Below are positions 22,001 to 33,824 of a stretch of DNA of 64,000 bases, piece after piece. The notes beneath the pieces are model-generated. The model was not told the DNA's origin. It ran no database searches and worked only from the letters and a program-made list of their open reading frames with translations. The stretch's first letter is position 1. Every line of letters starts with the position of its first letter. The DNA is from Maylandia zebra (taxonomy: Eukaryota > Chordata > Actinopteri > Cichliformes > Cichlidae), in the NCBI RefSeq assembly GCF_041146795.1, contig NC_135177.1:17752560-17816559 (forward strand). The letters are read 5' to 3'. The position numbers and the translations under genes were made by a program.

Positions 22001-25000
22001 TTGGATCGGTGCCCATCCTCCTCCTCCTCTGTTTGGCACAGAGACAATGGAATTCCGATATAACTCAGTGACTCCCCAGTGACATCAGTCAGTCTGGCAG
22101 AGTCACAGCTCAGCGCAGCGCAGTAATGTCCCTGCTCAACTGGGACGCTTCTGAGGCACACTAAGTTATTAATCCTGAAATAATGTTTTTATAGAGCAAA
22201 GGGTTTCTACAGAGAGATGAGGAGCTACCCATCACTTATGTGATTCATTCAGTGTGCTGTGAACATCCTACACCGGTGAAAGTTAGGTCTTTTATGTCAA
22301 AGGAAAGTCTGGGATTTTCCTCATGGTGTAAAACACCACAATTGAAAATAAATGTAATCCACGTAATGTCAGAGAAAAATTCATCTGCCTCTGTCATTTC
22401 ATCACATGCATGGCAACTGATTTGTGCAATCATGCATTGCTCACCAGTTTGGTTACAGCAAGTCTATCTCAGTGTCCTGACCTAATACCCTCCTCCAGCT
22501 TTTAGCCCAGTATCATTTCCAAAGTGCAGCTCTGTGGCTGCAGGCAGTGGGCAGCGGACCAAGAGGCTGGCTTTACTGACCTGCTTTGATGAGAAGGCGT
22601 CATCATGGCCTGCCGCTCGGGGCAAGCGTGGCCATCCTGCCAGGGCCCTCTGCAGCCGGAGCAGAAGACGGTGTGACAGGTCGGGCAGGGCACAGCGGCG
22701 GGGTGGCCTTCGGTGCTCTGCTCCACATTACACACAGCCTGACATTCAAGCACCGGGCACCAGGCTTTACTGGGGTCAAGCTTCACTCCTGTGGAGAGGA
22801 AAAGAACGGATGAGGCACATAGTCAAGATTTTCCCTTTCTGAAGAAAATGAGCGTGACGTGTCGCAGACAAAACAAAAGCAATCACTGTGAGCTGACTCA
22901 AACCCTTTACACTCCCAGCACATGCTTTCACTATGAATCATAACAAAAGGGACAACTGTAGTAAGACCGACTGCACTTTGCACTTTTTTGTTCTTACAAT
23001 AACACGAGTTTTATGATTTATGGACGGAGTAAACAATAACTGTTATTGGATTTGCAGTGTATTATTGCTGTGCAAATAGAAAATGTCAATATAGCTGCAC
23101 AGCAAACTACCCCTTTGTTTGCAGCTTATAAATGTCAACAGTGTTTCCCACAGAGGTGCTGTTTGCCTTCACAAACATTTACCTAACCAGTAGTACACAA
23201 TTTATCTCCACTGAGAATCTCTTTTCTTCAGATTAACAGATTATTAACATGGGTGTCTTATAGTAGTAACCCCTTTATTGTTTGATAGCTAGAATTTAAG
23301 TAACCTCTAGGCTAAAACTGTACCAGAATTAAACAGAACACAAAAAAAGCCTCACAATATGCCAGGCATGTTAAGATAAATACTGGCTGGGACTGTTTGT
23401 GTGACCTGCCTGTCATCAGACAATAGCATGTAAACACAACAGTGCTTACCTCTCTCAAACTTGAGACGCAGATACAGCTCCACCTGACCTGCTGCTGCCA
23501 AAGCAGCTATCTGCAATCACACAGAGGTACTTCAATTATTTTACTGACTCAGATTTTATGATGCAGATTTCAGAGATGTGGAAAAAACAGCACTTTGGAT
23601 ACTAGACTTCCTGAAGCTTGTGATAACATGTTCAAAACCAAAATCTTTCATGGTGCTCTAGATAAAAATGAGGTTGTTTACCATCATAGTTGACAATCTG
23701 ACGCTTCAAGTCATCTGCAATTTGCAGCATTATTTTCTAAAACTCATAAGCTGTTAAAAATGACACACTTTGCAGTATTTTCCAGAAAAACACTACTAAA
23801 GGATGGACTTCCTAGCACAAGAGTCTTAATAAAGTTGTATTCTGATTAGCAGAAGATTAAGGAAGGGGCACTTTTCATGTGGTTTTGAGTCAGCATTTTC
23901 AGCCTCCCCACTGAAACGTTTACTATGTATTGTTTTAATGTTTCCATCTGACGTCATTTCATTTATAGCGATTCACTCCTGAAACCAAAACTAGTTTCTT
24001 CAGAACTGTGATTAAGGGTGGATGTGCAGTATTTACACAATTTACACACTGTAAAAAGACAAGCGTGAAAGTCCAGCTTCCTATTTCTTGAGAAGTACGG
24101 CAATGGCCTTTATGTCTGAAACCAAACCGGTTGAACCACCAACCTGGGACATTCGAGGAATGTGCAACAACAAAAACGCAGATCACTGATCATGTTTGCA
24201 TTTTATCTCCTCTCATCATTTTTTCTGCTATGTGCATTGTTGCACAGGCCGTACCTCTGAGTCCAGCAGCACTCCAGTCTTTCGGCACGCCATGTCGGGG
24301 CAGGTGATTGGTGCCCCCCCACCCTCCATTATGGCTAGCTGAACATACTGCTGCAAACACTGGAGAGGGAAGAAGGACAATAGGGCATTAGACTGGACGT
24401 TTAATCAGACAGGGAGAACTGTCATATGCTCGCCAGCAGCATTTTATCTGAAACAAGTGCAGGAGCTCAGAGAGCCACAATGTTACTCAGGACGAAATGA
24501 AAGGAAGATGTTGGGTTAAACCGGGCAGCTGAAATGTCACAGATAGAGAGCTTCCTCACGAGTGCTCACAGAGTCAAAAGTCATGTGTTGCCCAAGCCAT
24601 GACATTGAGTAAGGCAGGAGAAACTGTGGAAGCACTGTTCATAAAAGCAGTGCTGTTTTCAAAAATTAAAGTTAAAAAATTCTTTAAAGAAGAAAAACTT
24701 TTGCATGAGCACAAACCTGTGCTTCCTGTGTGAATACAGCCCTAACACAGCATGAAGCACTGATCACACAAACAGAGCTGGAACAACACCAGGAACACGG
24801 TGTGCTCTTTAAGCAGACAGAAGGAGATGGTTCACATTTTTATACTAAAGATAAGTACGTGTTTCAGTATCAATTTCCCTCGCTGTGTCGTACCCTGCGC
24901 ATGTACGTGAGGTTTATCTGTGCGACCTTGTGCGTGCTGCTCTGACAAATGCAGCGAGCTTGGAAAGAGATTAACACCTGCCACTATCTGGCTCCGTTTT

Positions 25001-25771
25001 GATATGCAGGCAGGCACGCTTGAGACCAGAACAGTGCAGCAGCGGACCTTTGCACTCCTGTTATAAATATTACAGCTCTGTTATCTAAAGATAGCGCTTC
25101 TCATCATCTCACATGAAGGAGTGAAACTGAAACTCAGGATAAGTTTGTGAGTTTAAAAACAAAGAGAGAAGCGATAAAGCACATGAGAAAAAAAAATTCC
25201 ATGGACAATTCAAAGACGGTAAATGTGAAAGACAGACAGCCCTGTGTTGAAATCAGCATAATTTTACTGGAATGGAAGTGTGATAGATTTGCCTATAAAA
25301 GGATCTATTACTGTATACGGTCATAAAGGAGGAAGTGGTGTTGTAATAATAAAAGAAAAAAAAAATCTCATTCCAAGTAATTTAAACGCCGGACATTTGC
25401 CTAAATTGCCCAAATTGTAAAAAGCTGGTTTTGGATCACTGTCCTGAAATTTTCAGCACCTGCAGGAAATGATTAAACGCATGAGAAATGAAATAAATAT
25501 ATTTATATAGCTTGACACATGCACTCTGAGTCACTGACTCAAATGAAGACCTGGACACGATGAGAAGCAGCTCCTGAAAAAACCTGAATGCATCATCTGT
25601 ACCTACCGCTGTGCAGTAGATGCACTTGCAGCTCTGCAGTCCTGTGGTGGCTGTCGATGGCTGCTCGCTGAGGCACAGTTTGCAGAACACCTGCAGGTTG
25701 GCGGCAGCCTCGGGCGTCTCCGGAGCTGACTCCCGGGCTTCCCGGCTCACGGTGGGACTCCCGCTGGCCAT
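19091..25771 (-). CDS. rnf144b: RNF144B RBR-type E3 ubiquitin ligase
   Basis: Seven minus-strand coding exons in consistent phase: 25607-25771, 24255-24359, 23450-23510, 22581-22788, 21275-21419, 21037-21126, 19091-19264. They encode 315 residues (human RNF144B is about 303). RING1 starts at FCKLCLSEQ (res. ~29) and continues CKCIYC and [10 protein letters not shown]. The IBR zinc cluster includes [11 protein letters not shown] and [16 protein letters not shown]2 contains [15 protein letters not shown], whose last Cys is the expected thioester cysteine, and [27 protein letters not shown] follows. The last exon encodes a hydrophobic transmembrane segment ([14 protein letters not shown]...), a cysteine-rich tail and a poly-lysine end, as in RNF144B. 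RBR ligases receive ubiquitin from an E2 onto RING2 before transfer, here at a membrane. An in-frame ATG 36 nt upstream (25807) would add 12 residues; I chose 25771 because MASGS follows a better start context. A hAT element lies just upstream. Confidence 0.93.
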
Positions 25772-25917
25772 GACGAGGCGAGGCCGGCCGGCAGGAAAAG
25801 AAGTCACGAGGACGAATCAAGCCTCTCTTAGCCTTTCTGCTGGGAACGGAGAGCAGCCATGGCCTCCATGTTCCTAAAAAGCAGAAACAGCACTAATCTA
25901 TTTGTCTATTCAGTATG

Positions 25918-25925
25918 GGTGTAAC
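25918..25925. repeat. 8-bp target-site duplication, left
   Basis: GGTGTAAC, repeated exactly at 27599-27606 on the other side of the hAT element. Confidence 0.9.
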
Positions 25926-26996
25926 CAGAGGTGGGACCAAGTCATTGTTTTGCAAGTCTCAAGTAAGTCTCAAGTCTTTATCCTCAAGTCTCAAGTCAAG
26001 TCTCAAGTAATGTCAGGCAAGTCAGAGTCGAGTCTCAAGTCACTGGTGTAAAAGTCCGAGTCAAGTCACAAGTCTGAAACTTTGAATTTCAAGTCCTTTC
26101 GAGTCTTTAAAAAAAACAAACGAAAAAATAATGTTGCAGTTATGCTAAATGTAAATATTAGACCATGTAATTTTAAAATCTGTGTTTTTCTCAACACATG
26201 ACAAAATAGTGAACTTAGAAAATATACACAAATTGTGAAATTGCACCTCTTTAAAATGCAGCTCAATTAAACCTAGCTCCAAGAATAATTTTCACCGACA
26301 GTTCTGAGATACGCTGCATGTTATTCTTGGATGCGGTTGTAGGACCAGCTTTAAAATCGCATGACAAAAATATCATACACATTAAAAAAAACTGTATCAC
26401 CAACGTAGCCTGGACAACATTTGCTAGTTAGATGAAGTCAGCTATCTCATCTTAGCATATTTATATGCATATTTATAATTATACGGTTCTTGGAGTGAGT
26501 GCATACACTCATGAAGTTTAGTAACTTCAGGTCACTGCAACAAGCCCAGGTACAGTTTACCGACGGATGGGTGCAGGACCTTGAAATGCACCGTGTAGAA
26601 CGAAAGACCATCGTACGTATCATAAGTTTACCAGTCTCACAAATCGTCTTCATAAATACACATTCGTTAACCGTTTATTAATAGGACCTTTGAGCTCAAC
26701 GGTAATTAATTAGTAGTGGAAATAATTTCTGGTAGCATCACAGAAATGTAGCAGTGACAATAATACTGTATGCTGTAATCGTACTGGGCAATTAGTGATA
26801 CAAAACAACTGTTTTATCCTGTGAATAAAAGTATATGTTTTTGTCAGTGTACCATAATAACAGAGGCGAAACGCAATATTGTGTCAGGACAATTCACTAT
26901 TCATGCACAATAAACAAAGGAGCATAGCGCGACAATTTCTGTTCAGCGCCAGACTTGCTTGTAACCTATATCACCAATTATGTTAAAAAAATGACG

Positions 26997-27253
26997 CATT
27001 AACTACAACAGCAGACTGACCTTTGTGTAAATGCTTGGAGCAGACTAACCTGTGAGCTGGAGTGTTCTAGGACGTTATATTTGATCTTTGAATGGCTGCA
27101 ATCCAGTCGCCTCTTTGTTACTTCGGAAACATGGCTCGAACAATTTCTCTTCAACGACGTAATCCGATAACAACCGATCTCTTTACCCGTCGGCTTCCCG
27201 TGGCTGTCATGCGACCGGCTATTGCAGTTAATAATACAACAGCTTCTTGACAT
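26997..27253 (-). pseudogene. degenerate THAP-domain exon inside the hAT element
   Basis: From the ATG at 27251-27253 the frame reads MSRSCCIINCNSRSHDSHG, matching the start of fish THAP domain proteins (C-x4-C spacing). The later DWIAAIQRSN and VCSKHLHK blocks, including the closing Cys and His zinc ligands, lie in the +1 frame. One frameshift and one stop therefore break the domain. It is a captured fragment rather than a working gene. Confidence 0.65.
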
Positions 27254-27360
27254 TTTTGTGTTTCTTTTTATCGCTGTGTGACTGATTTTAATTGAAAGCC
27301 TGCGTGAGCTAGTACCGCTTGCCACGAGTTCCCAGAATCCTTTGCGGTTCTACCCGTGAA

Positions 27361-27368
27361 TGACGTCA
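27361..27368. promoter_or_regulatory. CRE palindrome within the hAT element
   Basis: Perfect TGACGTCA, about 110 bp upstream of the THAP start, next to a CCCAGAATCC motif. It looks like the captured promoter of the THAP exon. Confidence 0.45.
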
Positions 27369-27606
27369 CATTTTCAATCTCCATATAATATGCATGTTAA
27401 ATTTTATATTTGGGGTAAAATATCAAGTCTTTTCAAGTAAACCGGTTCAAGTCCAATTCAAGTCCCAAGTCATTGGTGTAAAAGTCCAAGTCAAGTCACA
27501 AGTCTTAGAACATTTTTTCAAGTCAAGTCTAAAGTCATAAAATTAATGACTCGAGTCTGACTCGAGTCCAAGTCATATGACTCGAGTCCACACCTCTGGG
27601 TGTAAC

Positions 27607-28140
27607 TCTTTGCTTTCCCTTCCCTGTCAGACAACACTGCACCCTCTTTCTAAAAACCGCCATCCCATTCTGATAACTGATGTAGCAACTCTGATGATTT
27701 CAGCTATGCCTGCAGCAAGGCCTTTGATTGTTTTGTTAAAGGAGTGACGATTACTCACAGCTTAAAGCTGCGTGATGTACGAAGCAAATTTGAGTTACAG
27801 TATGTGTTATTGCTACAGTAATATGAAAACAGCCTCATTATCCTTTGTTGTGTCTCCATATATTCTTGCCATTTTCAAGTCCAGAGTCCAAGGCGTGTGT
27901 TTACTAAGCCCGCAGTTATTGAGCAGCGCTTCATTTATCCTGACAGGAAGAACTGGCTACTGACTGTCACGTCCACTTTACAGAAACACGGCAAAGTCTT
28001 GTGTAATTATAGGTTGGGATTTTGTGAACATAATGCCTCAAGAGACTAAATTACATCAGGGGAAAGGTGGTTTTGAACACTCTGAACTGTAGTTAAGTTT
28101 AAAAAGTATTAAAAGCAATTAGCCGAGACAGAATGGTGAT
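27607..28140. other. intergenic, nothing recognised
   Basis: AT-rich unique sequence with no supported gene. Confidence 0.4.
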
Positions 28141-28149
28141 GCCCCACAC

Positions 28150-28372
28150 GCTTGTGGGGATAGGTTGATTGGATAATCCAAATTGTCACTAGGTGTGAAT
28201 GTGCGAATGAGTGTGAATGGTTGTCTGTCCTTGTGTGTTAGCCCTGCGACAGACTGGCGACCTGTCCAGGGTGTAGCCTGCCTCTCGCCCTATGACAGCT
28301 GGGATAGGCTCCAGCGCCCCCCGCGACCCTGAAAAAGGATAAGCGGAAGCGAATGGATGGGATGGATGGAGA
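28150..28372 (+). mobile_element. teleost LINE 3' end fragment
   Basis: Contains the widely dispersed sequence around CGACCTGTCCAGGGTGTAGCC and CAGCTGGGATAGGCTCCAGC. It then runs into GGATAAGCGGAAGCGAATGG and a GATGGATGG tail, typical of a fish non-LTR retrotransposon 3' end. It is strongly 5' truncated. Confidence 0.65.
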
Positions 28373-31300
28373 ATGGTGATGCTTCACGTCGTCTTTGCTT
28401 CAGTATTTAGTTGAAGCTGAACCTCTGAATCGGGCTTTGTAGGAGCAGCATGGTGACCTTGTTTTTGCGTTTATGGTGACACCCTCTGTAGCGCCCACTG
28501 CCACAAATGGGAGAGAGCTTTCTCCGAGCTAACAAAGAGAGAAAGACAAAAAAAAAAAAACCAATACAAAACAAAACAAAACTAGGAAATATGTATTTTA
28601 TTCTCTGAAATGCCTTTCAGTGTGTGTATTATCACATCATTATTATTAGTCTAAATGACATGTGAGATTCCCAGTGATTTCAGTCTGGACCAAATTAGTG
28701 AACTGGCTAACCAGCCAATACCAACATATTACCATCTACAAAGCCACAATGCAAACCTTCTTTGCTTATGAAAAAAATAAAAATAATTATGGACGACTTA
28801 TTTTAGGACAGCAAGACAAAGGTGAGTAAAACTCTAGTCTGAACTTAAAGGAAACTCAAGTCACCCTCCAAAAAATCCCTTTTGGTTCAGCCCTGTTCCA
28901 AAAAGCATGAGAAATAATAACCCCATAATCTGGGATTTGAGATTAATCGCATGGACAACAGTGGTTGGACAGAGAACAGGGTCACACAGGAAACTGTGGC
29001 GTTAAAAAACACACTGTGCAGCCTGAGCAGCTGCTGAAATCACACATGATCTTGTACATGATGTTCTCTGCTTCAGCAGCCTATCAATGTTGGCTGGAAA
29101 CTTTGGAGCCGTTCAATCAATATAGCAAACTCCGCCACTGGTGTCCTCCTTTGTAGTGTGTTAATGATCATTCCCTGGTAACACACACGATAGCTGGGCA
29201 TGCTGAGCTCTGTGCACGTTGCTATTTTTGCACAGTCATAGTCTGCTCTCCTGCACTACTTTCAGGCAGACGTGCTGAGCCGGCTGCAGTCATCGTCCCA
29301 CAATGCCGTCAGCCTGTCCTGTCCTGCCTGAGCATAACCACCCCTGTGGTTTCGCATGGGAAATTACAGCTTTCGTGCCTGCTAGCCTTGCTTCATGGAA
29401 ACTCCAGCATTATTAACAAAGTGAAGCCTTCATCCCGAAGCAACTTCAAAGTTTAGAATTTAAGATTACCTGGGTAACTTTCAGTCAACATATCAGGCGG
29501 AAGGCTTCATATCTTAGAAAATTTGATAAATCACATTTGTGATTGTCATCTGCCTTTCAGATCATGGATAAAAAGTAATTGTGATGTTTTCAGTGCTGCA
29601 CACACAGCGAGTGTACGGTGGAACAAATGATTACTTTGCACCTAAATTTAAATAAGTATCAATGCAAAGTCCTAACAACCGGAATCTTTAATCCAAAGCC
29701 TTTACTTTCAGAACTGTCCTTCAAAAAAACACACAAAAAAACCTTTCTGATTGTAATCCAAAAGCTCACATTCAACCTCGAATCTCCACTGTTGCAGCAC
29801 TTCCTTAATTAGAATGCTTTTGTGTGCAATTGCTTTCTTTTTCCGTGTGGAAGCTGGCCATTCAGCGATTAAAACCCTTCACGGATCAAGGTCTAAATGG
29901 CATTCCAGACATTGAGGGCAGGGTGAAGTGGGGTGAGGTGGTGGGGATCAAAGCATCATTGTTGACCTGGGAGGCAGAAACGGAAAAACCAGATCTGCCT
30001 GGTAAAAAGCTGCTGCTGCTTTCACACAGACTGTCACTGTTCTGTGGAAGGAGACAGCAGAGAGTGTGCACTGGGGTAGTAGAATTTATATGGCATCATT
30101 TGTACGTTTCCAATCACACCATGTGTGTGTGTGTCTTTTTGGGGGTTTTGTTTGTGTTTGTGTGTGTGTGTGTGTGTGTGGGTGGTGCATAGAATAAAAT
30201 GGCACATAAAGTTGAAACATAGCAGAAGGAAATGACAGTGTGGGAAAATGCAAGCCTTGATGGTAATGCACACCAGTTAATCACAAGTGTGCTCGGTACA
30301 GATATGATTTAAAGGCTGCCTTTGTGCATGCATATTCCCAGACTGCTGATATCTGGTCTTTCTGCACTGCGATCAACCACAAACACACACGTGAAATCTG
30401 AGACATCTGCAGCTGTGTCAAGGTTGTAGACCAGCACAGGTCACAGAGCGCTTTTTTCATACGCTTTTTTCTATGATACCACCTTAATGAACATCTTTGA
30501 GGGTGGACAGTACAGGTACAAATGGTGCGGAACCTACCTTCCCTGTGGACCACTGGGCGTAGAAGCAGTCTGAGTCCAGATCCACAGCCGCAGTGCTCTT
30601 GTTACTGTGGTACAGACACATGTGTTATAACACAGTCTGGTGCTGTAATAACCTGCTGTCAACGCCTAATGCCACTGCGACCGTCTCGATACCGCCTCCT
30701 CCAAGTGCGTTGCGGGATTAAAGAAAATCTAAATCATGTTTAACCCTCCTGCTCTCTCCTGTCCTGCTCTCTGCTTGTGTCTGAGTTTCGGTTCTCCTGC
30801 CTCTCGTCCCCATCCAGGAAGCAGCGCTCTTTGCTCTCCACTTATCTGGACTCTCGACTGCGCCTGCTGGCTGCTTCAATAAACTCATGCTGCTTTCAAG
30901 TACTGTCGGAAATGATCCCGCAGGAACAAAAAGAAGGCTTGACATAAACGATATTCCTGCAGCATAAATTTTTGATGGCACGGTTATTGTCTGTAGTAGA
31001 AATAACTATGTCAAGTTCATGTCATCAATTCAAGCTCAGGCTATCAGAATTTACAATCTTAAAATGTGGGCATTACTTGAGTAAAGGGGCTATTTGCATT
31101 TTGGGACATTTTTCGGAGCTACTTGTGCACGAGCTAGCTGAGCCATAGCTTGTGACTTTACGAAACAAATTCTAGCTAAAAAAGGAAGACAAAGGAAAAC
31201 AAATGCAGTTTTAATGATTACTCTTAGAATAAATATTCAGCATATCTACAAATCCTTACCTCTTCTAGCCCCCCAGACAGAAAAACACTTAGTTCACAGT

Positions 31301-31580
31301 GCAACAACTTCCTCTAGGGTTCTGGTTCACCTAGCAACCACAGCCTCATAAAACAAATCAGAATGGCCTCTGTTGCCTTGGCGTTGTGGTGCAAACAGTG
31401 GTACAAAAATGAAAAACAGATTATGGTGCTCAATACATACAAAATCCACCTGTATGCAGATGCTCTTTAATCAGAACAATATGTTTAATGATAACATATA
31501 ATTATTGTTGTTATCCATGTTATTTTTAAATTTACCGTTCAGAAAATTTCTGGAAAGTTTCTGGAAACATGGAAACCCTT
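28373..31580. other. long intergenic stretch without supported genes
   Basis: Only short, unlinked open frames. It includes an A-run near 28547 and a (GT)n tract at 30160-30182. I found no exon matching a family and no element boundaries. Confidence 0.45.
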
Positions 31581-31586
31581 CTATAA

Positions 31587-31880
31587 GGGAATTGATTGGG
31601 TCGTACACCAACGAGACAATGACACCAAGCATACTTCAACGGAATCTGGAGTACTGGAACTGATGGATTGGGCACGTCAAAGTCTGGACTTAAATCCTAT
31701 TGAACAGATTTGGAATTTAGTGGTCTTAAAGATGGATCGCAAAAAAAGTTTCATCCAAAAGAAGGAAGCAAAGAAACTTGTGAAAAGTACATAAAATAAT
31801 GGCAGCAAGAATGCGAGCTGCTGTCAAGGCCAAAGGAGGCTATAGGAAATATTATATTCTTCGATTATTATGTGTGAATA
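31587..31880 (+). pseudogene. Tc1/mariner transposase remnant
   Basis: Reading the plus strand gives a broken C-terminal DDE transposase region: HQRDNDTKHT, then SLDLNPIEQIWN and a lysine-rich tail, ending in a stop. QDNDxKHT and DLNPIE are hallmarks of Tc1-like transposases. The N-terminal half and inverted repeats are missing. Confidence 0.75.
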
Positions 31881-32048
31881 AGGACTGTTATTTCAGCTTG
31901 TTATTTGCTTAATAAGTAACAATATCATTTTTGGTTATAAACGCATTTTTGTTTGCATTTTCTTGTCTTTATGACATTATTATTAGGCCTGTTAGTTTGT
32001 TAAGATTGTTACTCCAACTGCTCAGTGCCCTGAGGTACTGGTCCCGAT

Positions 32049-32595
32049 CAGTGTTGGTCAAGTTACTTGAAAAAGTAATCAGTAACTAATTACTGATTAC
32101 GTCCCCAAAAAAGTAATCCCGTTACTTTACTGATTACTTATTTTCAAAAGTAATTAATTACTTACTTACTTAGTTACTTTTTAAAAACACGATTTTCAAC
32201 CTGAATAGGTGATAAAGCGATAGAGCTTTCAGCCCAATTCTACTTTTTCTACATAATCCATCATACAAAATGTAATCAAATGGAAAAGTCTCTTTTTTTA
32301 ACTTGTTTTATCAGTTTTAATCTTTTAACTTTATGCATCAAGCAAAAATTTAATTATATGCAACATTCTCTGACTTGAATAAATTAGTTTAACATTTAAA
32401 CCTATTTTCTACACATTCCAGCACATAAAATAAAATATTTTTTGTGTTTACACTCACTCTTTCAAATAGATGCAAGTAAAACACAGCAGAAAATAAATAA
32501 AGTCAAAGACTAAGCGGTCCTGTTGCTCTATTGCTCTAAAAAAGTAATCAGATTACAGTAACACGTTACTTGTAACGCATTACTGCCCATCTCTG
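32049..32595. mobile_element. non-autonomous hAT element, 547 bp
   Basis: Flanked by the exact 8-bp duplication GTCCCGAT (32041-32048 and 32596-32603). The ends read CAGTGTTGG and CCATCTCTG. The flanking AGTAATC/GATTACT repeats form long imperfect inverted arms. No coding capacity. Confidence 0.85.
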
Positions 32596-32603
32596 GTCCC
32601 GAT

Positions 32604-33730
32604 AGATTGCAACCTCCTGATGGACTGCAGCCCCCTGCAGTAATCTTCCTTGCCCGTCTGTGTCCTGGATGTATACAGGTGTGCAGAAATGGAGAAAGAT
32701 GTAAGAAAGATATCATCTTACTTGTAATGCAATAACCAATTTTAGAGTTTTGTGGTCAAGTTTATGATGAGCCATGTTTAACTGACAAAAGCTAAACAAG
32801 GGGTTTGTGGTCATTGTTAGGTTACATGACGGGTAGCAGGCATCGATTTATATTTAAGGCAATGATGATTAGATTTCCTTTTTATAGTAGCTTTATACTC
32901 TCAAGGGGTTAGAAATCAGACATATTGTGAAACATCTGCTCTAACCCGCCCAGCTTCGACAGGTAAATGCTACTTATATAATAATCGGACATGGGGGCTA
33001 GAATAAGCTTTAATACATTACAAGAAAACATTTTAAAAGTTGATTCGTGATTTTACACTAATTTCTGGGTCTTTGTTGCTGTGTGCCATATTAGCTTACG
33101 GTAGATGCCCACAGTTTGCCTCGCCACTGAAACAGTATGCGTGTGCGGGGATGCCCCATTACCTCATGAGAATGACCGGTTATTGTTTATCTTGTTAACA
33201 GTCTTTATCTGCTTTATATACATCTATAACTATACTTATTTCATGTAATACCATAATTTAGAAGAACAAATGGTTGATATCTGACTTTATTGGGCGCATT
33301 TAAAAAGATTTCACTCACACATTGAAAAGATTTCTCTGTTAGGCTACCCTGCTAGCAGCCTCAGCAGGCTAACCACAAACCAAAACCTACTTGCACGAAG
33401 TTGCATCATTTCATGCTATCGGCCTCGATGCTACAGTGCAAAATATAAGTAATTTAGATTTGATCGTGTCTTTTTTGTTAATAAATCATTAGGACATGTT
33501 TTGGATTTCAAGGGGAAAATAAAAAGTCCGAGGTTTAGTGAAGGTCGCATCTGCGTGAAAATAAAGAAGGAAATCTTTAACTTAGTGTTTAACAGCATCT
33601 CTAATGTTACTGTCTCATCACAATCACATAAAACACAAAAGTGTAACAGAATAATGTCCACAGCAATACAAACATTACAGAGAAACCCCTCTGAACCTGA
33701 AGTTAACTGCATGGAAACCCCGAGTTAAAG
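32604..33730. other. intergenic, nothing recognised
   Basis: AT-rich sequence upstream of the small RHIM-like gene. The last 100 bp become CpG-richer near the promoter. Confidence 0.4.
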
Positions 33731-33742
33731 TGCGCATGCGCA
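33731..33742. promoter_or_regulatory. NRF1-type palindrome, promoter of the RHIM-like gene
   Basis: TGCGCATGCGCA, identical to the site at 7887-7898, placed 83 bp upstream of the ATG at 33825. It suggests a TATA-less promoter. Confidence 0.55.
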
Positions 33743-33824
33743 GGGGCTTTTCCCAAACTACGGTTTATCAGTCGGCGTGAGTACGAGCGCGTCTCACAAG
33801 GACAGTATCACAAACTGGCGAAAG

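Larger units (their letters stand above)
25926..27598. mobile_element. non-autonomous hAT element carrying a THAP exon
   Basis: The 1673-bp element is bounded by CAGAGGTG and CACCTCTG inverted ends and an exact 8-bp duplication, the hAT signature. Both subterminal regions are dense in AAGTC repeats, and a motif around GTGTAAAAGTCC occurs near both ends. The centre (about 26990-27370) holds, antisense, a degenerate THAP zinc-finger exon with an upstream CRE. There is no transposase. It sits about 150 bp upstream of the rnf144b start codon. Confidence 0.88.

Noticed and set aside
25593-25820. Alternative minus-strand frame over rnf144b exon 1
   Set aside because: It is a shadow of the RING1 exon in another frame; only the MASGSPTV frame carries the zinc-binding cysteines.
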